From positions 1-7,727 of the forward strand of contig CAXDOW010000092.1 of the NCBI GenBank assembly GCA_963991165.1: a stretch of DNA of 7,727 nt, read 5' to 3'. This DNA is from GCA-2862585 sp963991165. GTDB taxonomy: Bacteria; Bacteroidota; Bacteroidia; Flavobacteriales; UBA7312. The notes below the pieces were generated by a model. The model did not search any database. It saw only the letters and a list, made by a program, of their open reading frames with translations, and was not told the DNA's origin. The translations under genes were made by a program, and so were the position numbers. This document shows, piece after piece, positions 1 through 5,545 of this stretch (position 1 is the first letter of the stretch; every line of letters begins with the position of its first letter).

Positions 1-60
1 CTCGAACCCACGACCTGCTGATTACAAATCAGCTGCTCTAGCCAGCTGAGCTATAGCGGC
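1..60 (-). tRNA. tRNA-Thr (anticodon UGU), 3' end cut by the window edge
   Basis: Read on the minus strand, this begins with a 7-base acceptor arm (GCCGCTA) and the usual T8-A9. The D arm has a GCTC/GAGC stem. The anticodon arm has the perfect 5-bp stem GCTGA/TCAGC around the loop TTTGTAA. The anticodon is TGT, which reads the threonine codon ACA. The T arm starts with GTGGG followed by TTCGAG. The last roughly 13-16 bases (rest of the T arm, 3' acceptor strand) lie beyond position 1, so acceptor pairing cannot be checked. It follows hpf on the same strand. In Bacteroidota genomes this place usually begins a tRNA cluster (Thr, Tyr, Gly, Thr) leading to tuf. Confidence 0.95.
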
Positions 61-72
61 AAATCAATAAAT

Positions 73-98
73 AAAAAAACAGCCCCTCTTGAAAAGGG
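73..98 (-). terminator. possible intrinsic terminator after hpf
   Basis: On the minus strand, CCCTTT (98-93) can pair with AGAGGG (89-84), including one G-U pair and a 3-base loop. After three intervening bases comes a run of seven T (79-73). The stem is short, with only three G-C pairs, so strength is uncertain. It lies downstream of hpf and before the tRNA, a sensible place to end an rpsU-xerC-hpf transcript. The predicted start of the tRNA transcript falls at the first bases of its 5' arm. Confidence 0.4.
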
Positions 99-133
99 TT
101 TGCAAATGTATTAAAGTTTTTTGTTCACACAAA
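97..133 (-). promoter_or_regulatory. Bacteroidota-type promoter for the tRNA-Thr transcript
   Basis: On the minus strand there is an exact TAnnTTTG -7 box (TACATTTG, positions 110-103). Nineteen bases upstream lies an exact TTTG -33 box (positions 133-130). This matches the known primary sigma-factor consensus of Bacteroides and Flavobacterium in sequence and spacing. Counting from the boxes puts the transcription start near position 97, giving a leader of about 36 bases before the tRNA 5' end at 60. It would let the tRNA, and any following tRNA/tuf genes, be transcribed independently of hpf. Confidence 0.7.
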
Positions 134-188
134 TAACAAAACTGTTTTTTTTTGAATTCAATGTATGATGAATAATTCTGAATAGGAA

Positions 189-482
189 TTAGCGGCTTTT
201 CTGTTTGTTTTTTTTGACTTGACGAATAAGAGCGTCTTGCACTAAATCGATGGCTTGTTCGAAGGATTGACATTGTTTACTGGCAAATAATTCTTTATTT
301 TTTGAATTGATTTTAACCTCGACAATCTTGTTGGTATTGGTGTCCGATTTTTCGATTCTTAAAAAAACTTCAGAAGAAATTAACTCATCGTCAAATAGGT
401 TTAATTTTTCAATTTTTTTTCGAATAATTTCAAGAAGTTTTTTGTCGGCATCAAAATGAATTGAGTGAATGGTAATTTGCAT
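189..482 (-). CDS. hpf: short-form ribosome hibernation-promoting factor (HPF/RaiA family)
   Basis: This is a cytosolic protein of 97 residues. The family binds the 30S decoding region and inactivates or dimerises ribosomes when growth slows. It resembles Bacteroidota HPF proteins: an N-terminal beta strand (MQITIHSIHFDA), a helix with DKKLLEIIRKKIEKL at about 13-27, an EVFLRIEKS strand near 38-46, a second strand pair around KIVEVKIN, and a basic C-terminal helix (ALIRQVKKNKQKSR). The length is that of the short form, so the C-terminal dimerisation domain of long HPF is absent. The ATG at 482 is the only sensible start. It follows xerC after 12 bases, and this xerC-hpf pairing downstream of rpsU is conserved in the phylum. 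It is probably co-transcribed with them. The family assignment is secure; whether it makes 100S dimers or silences 70S ribosomes cannot be told from sequence. Confidence 0.9.
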   Translation of the reverse strand: MQITIHSIHFDADKKLLEIIRKKIEKLNLFDDELISSEVFLRIEKSDTNTNKIVEVKINSKNKELFASKQCQSFEQAIDLVQDALIRQVKKNKQKSR

Positions 483-494
483 AGTTGTTGGGGA

Positions 495-1376
495 TTAGGC
501 TCTTGGGTGAGCATTATTATATATATTTTTAAGTTTTTCAATGGAGTTATGGGTGTACACTTCTGTGGCAGACAAACTAGCATGTCCTAAGAGTTCTTTT
601 ATAACATTCAAATCGGCTCCACTGTTTAGCATGTGAGTGGCAAAAGTATGACGTAAAACATGTGGACTTGTGTTTTTTAAACTACTCACGCTTGAGAGCA
701 GCTTGTTGATAGTCCTATAAACCATAGATGGGTTCAAAATCAATCCTTTTTTTGTTAGTAAAAGGTAAGGGGTATCATTAACATCAATTTTTTTTCTAGT
801 TTTAATAAACATAGGGATGGTGTTGACTAGTTCATTGGTTAACGGAATAATCCGTTCTTTATTTCGCTTCCCCACTACTTTCAGTTGACCATTAGGAATA
901 TCAATATCGTTAAGTCTTATATTAATTAGCTCCGAAAGTCTTATCCCTGTCGAATAAAAAAGCTCTACCATTAAGCGATCTCTCTCTCCTTGGTAGTCGG
1001 CTTTAAATTTGTAATTATCTAGTAGTTGGTTTATTTCATCTTGACTTAAAAAACTGGGTATTTTCTTAGAAGCTTTGGAGGTACTCAGAACTAATGTTGG
1101 GTTTTTTTGTATTATTTTATTTTTAGTGGCGTATTTGTAAAACGACTTGAGTGTTGAAATTTTTCTATTGACACTTCTAGCAGTATTTCCTTTTTCGAGT
1201 TCTGAAACTAACCAAGTTCTTATCATTTTGTTGGTTGCTTTTTGGGGAGTGACTTGAAAGGAAGAATATAAATGTTGCTGAAAGAGTACTAAATCTGTTT
1301 TGTAAGATCTAATGGTATGCTTGGAATATCTTTTTTCTAGCGAAAGGTAATTGAGAAATTTTTGAACTATAGACAT
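495..1376 (-). CDS. xerC: tyrosine recombinase, XerC/XerD type
   Basis: This is a site-specific tyrosine recombinase of 293 residues, the usual length for Xer proteins. Xer recombinases resolve chromosome dimers at dif with FtsK. Residues 1-85 form the SAM-like core-binding domain (KRYSKHTIRSYKTDL), and about 105-290 form the catalytic domain. The full active-site set is present: R146 (TGIRLSEL), K170 (VVGKRNKER), H239 and R242 (PHVLRHTFATHML), H265 (LLGHAS) and nucleophile Y274 (EVYTH). The start is placed at the ATG at 1376, which gives the typical Xer N-terminus. An in-frame ATG at 1385 and a TTG at 1388 lie upstream, inside the arm of an inverted repeat. Intact motifs and its setting between rpsU and hpf indicate a housekeeping recombinase, not a phage integrase. 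Whether it acts as XerC, XerD or a sole Xer protein depends on paralogues outside the window. Confidence 0.9.
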   Translation of the reverse strand: MSIVQKFLNYLSLEKRYSKHTIRSYKTDLVLFQQHLYSSFQVTPQKATNKMIRTWLVSELEKGNTARSVNRKISTLKSFYKYATKNKIIQKNPTLVLSTSKASKKIPSFLSQDEINQLLDNYKFKADYQGERDRLMVELFYSTGIRLSELINIRLNDIDIPNGQLKVVGKRNKERIIPLTNELVNTIPMFIKTRKKIDVNDTPYLLLTKKGLILNPSMVYRTINKLLSSVSSLKNTSPHVLRHTFATHMLNSGADLNVIKELLGHASLSATEVYTHNSIEKLKNIYNNAHPRA

Positions 1377-1379
1377 AGA

Positions 1380-1434
1380 AAGCATCAATTTGAACGAAAT
1401 TACTAATTTTTAGTAAGAATGTCAATTGATGCTT
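1380..1434 (-). repeat. nested inverted repeat between rpsU and xerC, over the xerC start region
   Basis: An 11-bp perfect inverted repeat has arms at 1380-1390 (AAGCATCAATT on the + strand) and 1424-1434 (AATTGATGCTT). It encloses a second perfect 7-bp repeat, TTACTAA at 1400-1406 and TTAGTAA at 1410-1416, with a 3-base loop. In the minus-strand mRNA the outer stem would cover the upstream candidate start codon of xerC (ATG at 1385) and end three bases before the ATG at 1376. There is no T-run directly after it, so it does not look like a standard intrinsic terminator. It may be an RNA stem controlling xerC translation or mRNA stability, or a DNA operator; the sequence does not decide. Confidence 0.6.
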
Positions 1435-1444
1435 GTCAAAGCGT

Positions 1445-1636
1445 TTAGTCTTCTTCTCTTCGAAGGGTCTCTTTATAGGCCGCTCTAATCTTTTGGTTTC
1501 TTAATTCGACCGATTTTTTGGTAAACTCCCTACGTTCTCTTAATTGTTTCATTGTTCCCGTCAGATTGAACTTTTTTTTGAATTTTTTGAGGGCTCTATC
1601 AATAGACTCACCGTCTTTTACTGGAATGATTATCAT
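1445..1636 (-). CDS. rpsU: 30S ribosomal protein bS21
   Basis: This small, basic 30S platform protein has 63 residues, close to the usual Bacteroidota length. It begins MIIIPVKDGESIDRALKKFK and continues through TMKQLRERREFTKKSVELRNQKIR, the canonical S21 pattern, with a charged C-terminal tail. In Bacteroidota, bS21 together with bS18 and bS6 is known to hold the 16S rRNA 3' tail so that Shine-Dalgarno pairing is suppressed. No Shine-Dalgarno sequence precedes this ATG; the 30 bases upstream are AT-rich with no GGAGG-like run. It is separated from the acyl-CoA dehydrogenase by 54 bases holding a possible promoter, and is followed by xerC after 68 bases. An ATG four bases upstream at 1640 opens a different, 10-codon frame. 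Confidence 0.95.
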   Translation of the reverse strand: MIIIPVKDGESIDRALKKFKKKFNLTGTMKQLRERREFTKKSVELRNQKIRAAYKETLRREED

Positions 1637-1656
1637 ACATTAAAATATTTGGGTTG

Positions 1657-1664
1657 CAAATATA
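1657..1664 (-). promoter_or_regulatory. possible -7 box of an rpsU promoter
   Basis: The minus strand reads TATATTTG here, an exact match to the Bacteroidota -7 consensus TAnnTTTG. It sits in the AT-rich gap between the acyl-CoA dehydrogenase stop and rpsU. The start site would lie near 1651, leaving a leader of about 15 bases. No TTTG or TTG is found 17-23 bases upstream, so the -33 element is missing or degenerate. Because the region is rich in A and T, a chance match is possible. Confidence 0.4.
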
Positions 1665-1690
1665 TAAATATAAATATCACCTTGGCTATT

Positions 1691-2830
1691 TTATTTTAAA
1701 ATTTGTTTTGCAATGACCATTTTTTGAATTTCAGAGGTTCCTTCTCCTATGGTACAGAGTTTTGAATCTCTGTAAAATCGCTCCACTGGAAAGTCTTTGG
1801 TAAAGCCATAGCCACCTAAAATTTGAACGGCATCAGTAGAAACTTGAACCGCTACTTCAGAGGAAAAATATTTTGCCATTGAACCACTTAGGGTTATTCG
1901 TTGCCCATTGTTTTTTTGACTAACGGCATTGTAGGTTAATAACTCGGACGCTTCTATAGTAGTGGCCATATCGGCTAATTTAAATGATATGGCTTGATGT
2001 TGAGCTATTGGTTTACCAAACTGAACGCGTTCTTTGGCATACTTTAAAGCAGCTTGATAAGCTCCTTTAGCTATTCCTAATGATAGTGCGGCAATGGAAA
2101 TTCTACCTCCATCGAGCACCTTCATGGCTTGTATAAATCCGTCACCAATTTGACCTAGAACATTGGAGTCAGGCACTCTACAATTATCAAAAATAAGCTC
2201 GGCTGTTTCTGAAGCTCTCATTCCTAACTTATCTTCTTTTTTTCCTGAGGTAAATCCTTCCATCCCTTTTTCTACAACAAAAGCGGTCATCCCTTTAGAA
2301 TCTCCTTTTTCACCTGTTCGCGCAATGATAACAGCTACATCGCCACTAATGGCATGAGTAATGAAATTTTTTGCACCATTTATAATCCAATGATCTCCTT
2401 CTTTGACAGCTGTGGTGGACATGCCTCCTGAGTCTGAACCTGTGTTATGTTCGGTTAGACCCCATGCCCCTATCCATTCGGCACTGGCCAGTTTTGGCAA
2501 ATATCTTTGCTTTTGCTGCTCACTACCAAATTGCAGTATATGACCAGTACAAAGTGAATTGTGTGCCGCCATGGACAACCCTATGGATGGATCAACTATT
2601 GAAAGTTCTTCAATGGCAGTGACGTATTCTTGATATCCAAAACCAGATCCGCCGTATTCTTGTGGTACTAAAACGCCCATTAAACCCAACTCTCCAAGTT
2701 TTTTAAATACATGAACGGGGAAAGTTTGTTGTTCATCCCACTGCTTCATATAAGGTTCCACTTCTTTGGCCATAAAGCTACGAACCATATCAGAAATGAG
2801 CATTTGATTTTCATTGTACTTAAAATTCAT
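1691..2830 (-). CDS. acyl-CoA dehydrogenase (short-chain/butyryl type)
   Basis: This FAD enzyme has 379 residues, the normal length of the family. It introduces the alpha-beta double bond into acyl-CoA and passes electrons to electron-transfer flavoprotein. The N-terminal helical domain occupies about 1-115. The beta domain carries the first family signature, GLTEHNTGSD, at about 124-133. The C-terminal helical domain contains ERVQFGKPI (about 267-275) and the second signature, QILGGYGFTKDFPVERFYRD (336-355). The catalytic base is E363 in GEGTSEIQ, placed as in short- and medium-chain enzymes. This suggests a short-chain or butyryl-CoA dehydrogenase, but related branched-chain and glutaryl-type enzymes cannot be excluded, so chain length stays open. 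The ATG at 2830 lies three bases after the apt stop, so the two are almost certainly co-transcribed. No other beta-oxidation gene is present in the window. Confidence 0.92.
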   Translation of the reverse strand: MNFKYNENQMLISDMVRSFMAKEVEPYMKQWDEQQTFPVHVFKKLGELGLMGVLVPQEYGGSGFGYQEYVTAIEELSIVDPSIGLSMAAHNSLCTGHILQFGSEQQKQRYLPKLASAEWIGAWGLTEHNTGSDSGGMSTTAVKEGDHWIINGAKNFITHAISGDVAVIIARTGEKGDSKGMTAFVVEKGMEGFTSGKKEDKLGMRASETAELIFDNCRVPDSNVLGQIGDGFIQAMKVLDGGRISIAALSLGIAKGAYQAALKYAKERVQFGKPIAQHQAISFKLADMATTIEASELLTYNAVSQKNNGQRITLSGSMAKYFSSEVAVQVSTDAVQILGGYGFTKDFPVERFYRDSKLCTIGEGTSEIQKMVIAKQILK

Positions 2831-2833
2831 AAT

Positions 2834-3373
2834 TTAATATTTAACTAATGAAAAAATTGTTTCCGTATTTTTTTCTAAGATTTTTCGCCCAGAAAGATAA
2901 GTCAGCTCAAGTAAAAAAAGGTAGGATTCTACATTTCCCCCAAGTTGTGTGATGAGTTTGGCGGCGGCATTGGCTGTTCCTCCAGTTGCTAACAGATCGT
3001 CGTGTATCACCACATTCCAGTCCTCTTTGATGGAGTCTGTATGTATTTCAATAGTGGCACTGCCATATTCTAAATCATATTGCTGAGCGATGGTGTGGTG
3101 TGGCAACTTTCCGGCTTTTCGTATGGGAACAAAGGGAACATTGAGGCGATTGGCTAGCATCATCCCAAATATAAAACCACGACTTTCAATACCAACAACG
3201 GCATCTACTTTGCTTTGGGAGAGTTGGTGCTCAAAAGCATCAATCACAGTTGATGAACTATGAGCACACGCTAATAATGGAGTAATATCTTTGTAAGCAA
3301 TGCCTTTCTTAGGGAAATCATGAACTTCCCTAATTTTTTGGCTGACTATGCGTTCATAGTTAATGACTGTCAT
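2834..3373 (-). CDS. apt: adenine phosphoribosyltransferase
   Basis: The enzyme salvages adenine: adenine plus PRPP gives AMP and pyrophosphate, in the cytosol. It has 179 residues, the typical length. The N-terminal region has the family pattern REVHDFPKKGIAYKDITPLL (15-34), followed by VVGIESRGFIFG (59-70) and FVPIRKAGKLP (81-91). The PRPP-binding loop is VVIHDDLLATGGTA (121-134), where the usual valine or leucine before DD is histidine. The ATG at 3373 is chosen because it gives a normal N-terminus; the frame also extends seven codons to a TTG at 3394. With the ATG, the gene overlaps the end of the helix-hairpin-helix gene by 14 bases, suggesting translational coupling. Its neighbours have no obvious link to purines, but apt is often found in such mixed housekeeping operons. 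Confidence 0.95.
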   Translation of the reverse strand: MTVINYERIVSQKIREVHDFPKKGIAYKDITPLLACAHSSSTVIDAFEHQLSQSKVDAVVGIESRGFIFGMMLANRLNVPFVPIRKAGKLPHHTIAQQYDLEYGSATIEIHTDSIKEDWNVVIHDDLLATGGTANAAAKLITQLGGNVESYLFLLELTYLSGRKILEKNTETIFSLVKY

Positions 3374-4013
3374 AAGTTGTAAAATAAGGTACAATTTTAC
3401 GAAATTTATGGGAGTCTATCAAGTGCAATTTATACAAGTCATCCATAGTTTTGAATGGCCCATGTTGTTGTCTGTAGTTGTTTATAATTCGTGCTAATTT
3501 TGGCGAAATATAGGGATGTTTTCTTAGCTCTTTTTCGTCCAAACTATTAATATTTCTTGTCGACATTAGTATCGTGTCAACATGAACGTATTGTTCAAAT
3601 TGTGAAAACCTAACGCTATCCATTCCATACACTTCTTTTAATTGATGTATAGAGAAAAAACCGCCTAATAAATTTCTGTATTTACATATTCTTTTGGCAA
3701 AAAAATTGCCTATGTGAGGAAGCTTTTCAAATTCTGCTGTATCGGCTGAATTTATTTCTACTTTCAATGGTGTTTTCTTCCAGTGGCTTTTTGTTTTGGG
3801 GAAGGTCGATTTTTTGTAGGTATATATTTTTCTTGAATGTTTTGGCTTGTTTTTGAGATGACTGATTTGTTCTTGAAACTGACTAAAATCATATTCTTGA
3901 GGCGTGTGATTATCAAAATAAAAGTTAGCAACAATACTGCATGAAACAATAACAACGGTCAATACTAAAATGGCAACTCTATGTATTGAATTATAATAGA
4001 AAAAATTTTTCAT
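3360..4013 (-). CDS. membrane-anchored double helix-hairpin-helix (ComEA-like) protein
   Basis: This is a protein of 217 residues with one N-terminal hydrophobic segment at about 12-33, which would anchor it in the inner membrane. A polar, lysine-rich linker (about 35-82) follows, then two ComEA-type helix-hairpin-helix units. The first (about 84-146) has the hallmark VEINSADTAEFEKLPHIG followed by AKRICKYRNLLGGF. The second (about 152-213) reads NINSLDEKELRKHPYISP, then ARIINNYRQQHGPF. Such domains bind DNA backbone, and ComEA acts as a DNA receptor in competence. Similar proteins are widespread in Bacteroidota and usually listed only by domain. A role in DNA uptake is an inference, since no other competence gene is nearby. 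The second unit has HPYISP where the canonical turn is xPGIGx, so it may bind weakly or serve structure. It starts 16 bases after the symporter and overlaps apt by 14. Confidence 0.8.
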   Translation of the reverse strand: MKNFFYYNSIHRVAILVLTVVIVSCSIVANFYFDNHTPQEYDFSQFQEQISHLKNKPKHSRKIYTYKKSTFPKTKSHWKKTPLKVEINSADTAEFEKLPHIGNFFAKRICKYRNLLGGFFSIHQLKEVYGMDSVRFSQFEQYVHVDTILMSTRNINSLDEKELRKHPYISPKLARIINNYRQQHGPFKTMDDLYKLHLIDSHKFRKIVPYFTTYDSH

Positions 4014-4029
4014 GGTGAATTTTAATGAT

Positions 4030-5538
4030 TTAATGCTTCTTTATCGCTCCTTTCTTTAGTTTTTCAAAGTACTGTTTTAAATCAAGTTTTACTTCACCAG
4101 AAAGTATCAATAATCCAAGGATGTTGGGGAAGGCCATGGCTAAGATCATCATATCTGAAAAGTCGATGACGGCTCCTAATTGCACTGAAGATCCTATGAT
4201 TATAAATACAAGAAAAATGAATTTATAAGTGAGCTCTGACTTTTTTGACGTTCCAAAAAGGTAGGCCCACGATTTCAGCCCGTAATATGACCATGAAATC
4301 ATTGTTGAAAAAGCAAAAAGAAATATGGCTATTACCAACACATAAGGGAACCATGAGATAACGCTTCCAAATGCTTTGGATGTGAGTTGAGCTCCTTCCA
4401 CTCCTTGAACTCCCGACATTCCTGTCACTATTATGACTAAAGCCGTCATGGTACAAATAACGACAGTATCGATGAATGGTTCTAGAAGTGAAACAAGACC
4501 TTCACTAACTGGTTCATTGGTTTTTGAAGCTGAATGAGCAATAGATGCCGAACCAATACCCGCTTCGTTAGAAAAAGCGGCTCGTCTAAATCCTTGTATT
4601 ATCACTCCAATAAACCCACCAAAGGCGGCACTTGGAGCAAATGCACCTTCAATAATCATTCCAAAAGCATGCCCCAAGTCACTAAAACGTACTGACAATA
4701 TAATTAATGCGGCCGTCACGTATAAAACGGCCATAATGGGTACAATTTTTTCTGTCACCTTAGCAATGCTTTTAATCCCTCCAATAATGACTGTACCAAC
4801 TAGTATAGCCAATAAGAAGCCAAACATAGGGCCGTTGCCAGAAAGCATAGGAAATTGACCAGAAAGCTGAGCATAGGCCTGGTTGGCTTGAAACATATTT
4901 CCACCACCAAATGAACCACCGATACATAAAATAGCAAACACGATGGCTAGGACTTTTCCAGTATTAGCCAAACCATATTTGGCCAAGCCGTTTTTAAGAT
5001 AGTACATTGGACCACCGGACACTTCTCCCTTGTCATTAATTATTCTATACTTAACCCCTAAAGTACATTCCACAAATTTTGATGACATTCCAAGTAAGCC
5101 AGCAACTATCATCCAAAAAGTTGCACCAGGACCACCTACGGTAATGGCTACAGCAACACCAGCGATATTTCCTAAACCTACCGTCGCTGAAAGGGCTGTT
5201 GCTAAAGCTTGAAAATGAGAAACTTCTCCCTTGTCGTTAGGATCATCGTATTTCCCTCTAACCAAGTCAATGGCGTGCTTGAAGCCCTTAAGGTTAACAA
5301 AGTTCATTTTGAATGTAAAAAACAGTGCGCCAAAGATTAGCCATACGACCACTATTGGAATGGAAACTCCCAAATCAACACCTATTGCTGCTACTGGATC
5401 CCAGAAAATAACGCTGGCAATAGCATCAACAATAGGAACAAAAAAATCATTAATTTTATCTCCAGGGGATGGACTATTTTGAGCTAAAATTAGCTTTGAA
5501 CTTAGTAGTGAAAAAAGTGTTAGAAAATATCTTTTCAT
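4030..5538 (-). CDS. sodium:alanine/glycine symporter, AGCS family
   Basis: This inner-membrane carrier of 502 residues belongs to the alanine-or-glycine:cation symporter family (TC 2.A.25), which imports small amino acids with Na+. Family marks are clear: ALSATVGLGNIAGVAVAI (115-132) running into VGGPGATFWM (134-143), SGGPMYYL (174-181), RRAAFSNEAGIGSASIAHSA (318-337), NEPVSEGLVSLLEPFIDT (341-358) and SWSYYG (415-420). Roughly ten to eleven hydrophobic segments can be seen from about 58 to 480, ending in a lysine-rich cytoplasmic tail. The first 20 residues (MKRYFLTLFSLLSSKLILAQ) look like a cleavable signal peptide placed before the conserved core, making the protein longer than many family members. 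Substrate preference (alanine, glycine or another small amino acid) cannot be read from sequence. It lies 7 bases after the reductase gene and 16 before the helix-hairpin-helix gene, so it is probably co-transcribed with both. Confidence 0.93.
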   Translation of the reverse strand: MKRYFLTLFSLLSSKLILAQNSPSPGDKINDFFVPIVDAIASVIFWDPVAAIGVDLGVSIPIVVVWLIFGALFFTFKMNFVNLKGFKHAIDLVRGKYDDPNDKGEVSHFQALATALSATVGLGNIAGVAVAITVGGPGATFWMIVAGLLGMSSKFVECTLGVKYRIINDKGEVSGGPMYYLKNGLAKYGLANTGKVLAIVFAILCIGGSFGGGNMFQANQAYAQLSGQFPMLSGNGPMFGFLLAILVGTVIIGGIKSIAKVTEKIVPIMAVLYVTAALIILSVRFSDLGHAFGMIIEGAFAPSAAFGGFIGVIIQGFRRAAFSNEAGIGSASIAHSASKTNEPVSEGLVSLLEPFIDTVVICTMTALVIIVTGMSGVQGVEGAQLTSKAFGSVISWFPYVLVIAIFLFAFSTMISWSYYGLKSWAYLFGTSKKSELTYKFIFLVFIIIGSSVQLGAVIDFSDMMILAMAFPNILGLLILSGEVKLDLKQYFEKLKKGAIKKH

Positions 5539-5545
5539 AATATGT

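Noticed and set aside
64..273. A 69-codon minus-strand frame overlapping the end of hpf
   Set aside because: It is out of frame with hpf, crosses the tRNA promoter and hairpin, and its composition (serine-rich, then lysine/phenylalanine from homopolymer runs) looks like a chance frame.
401..583. A 60-codon minus-strand frame over the xerC-hpf junction
   Set aside because: It is a shifted reading of the xerC 3' end and hpf 5' end; both real genes have strong family support.
1..1376. tRNA gene close to a tyrosine recombinase, suggesting an integrated element
   Set aside because: The recombinase has Xer length and motifs and sits in the conserved rpsU-xerC-hpf-tRNA order of Bacteroidota. There are no flanking repeats, cargo or phage genes, and it is separated from the tRNA by hpf.
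2163..2357. A 64-codon open frame on the + strand
   Set aside because: It is antisense to the well-supported acyl-CoA dehydrogenase and has no recognisable domain.
3764..4456. Two further minus-strand frames (63 and 77 codons) inside the HhH and symporter genes
   Set aside because: Both are alternative frames of genes with clear domain matches and contain no motif of their own.
5030..5482. Two open frames on the + strand (60 and 83 codons)
   Set aside because: They lie wholly inside the symporter gene on the other strand, show no family motifs, and reflect the base composition of that gene.
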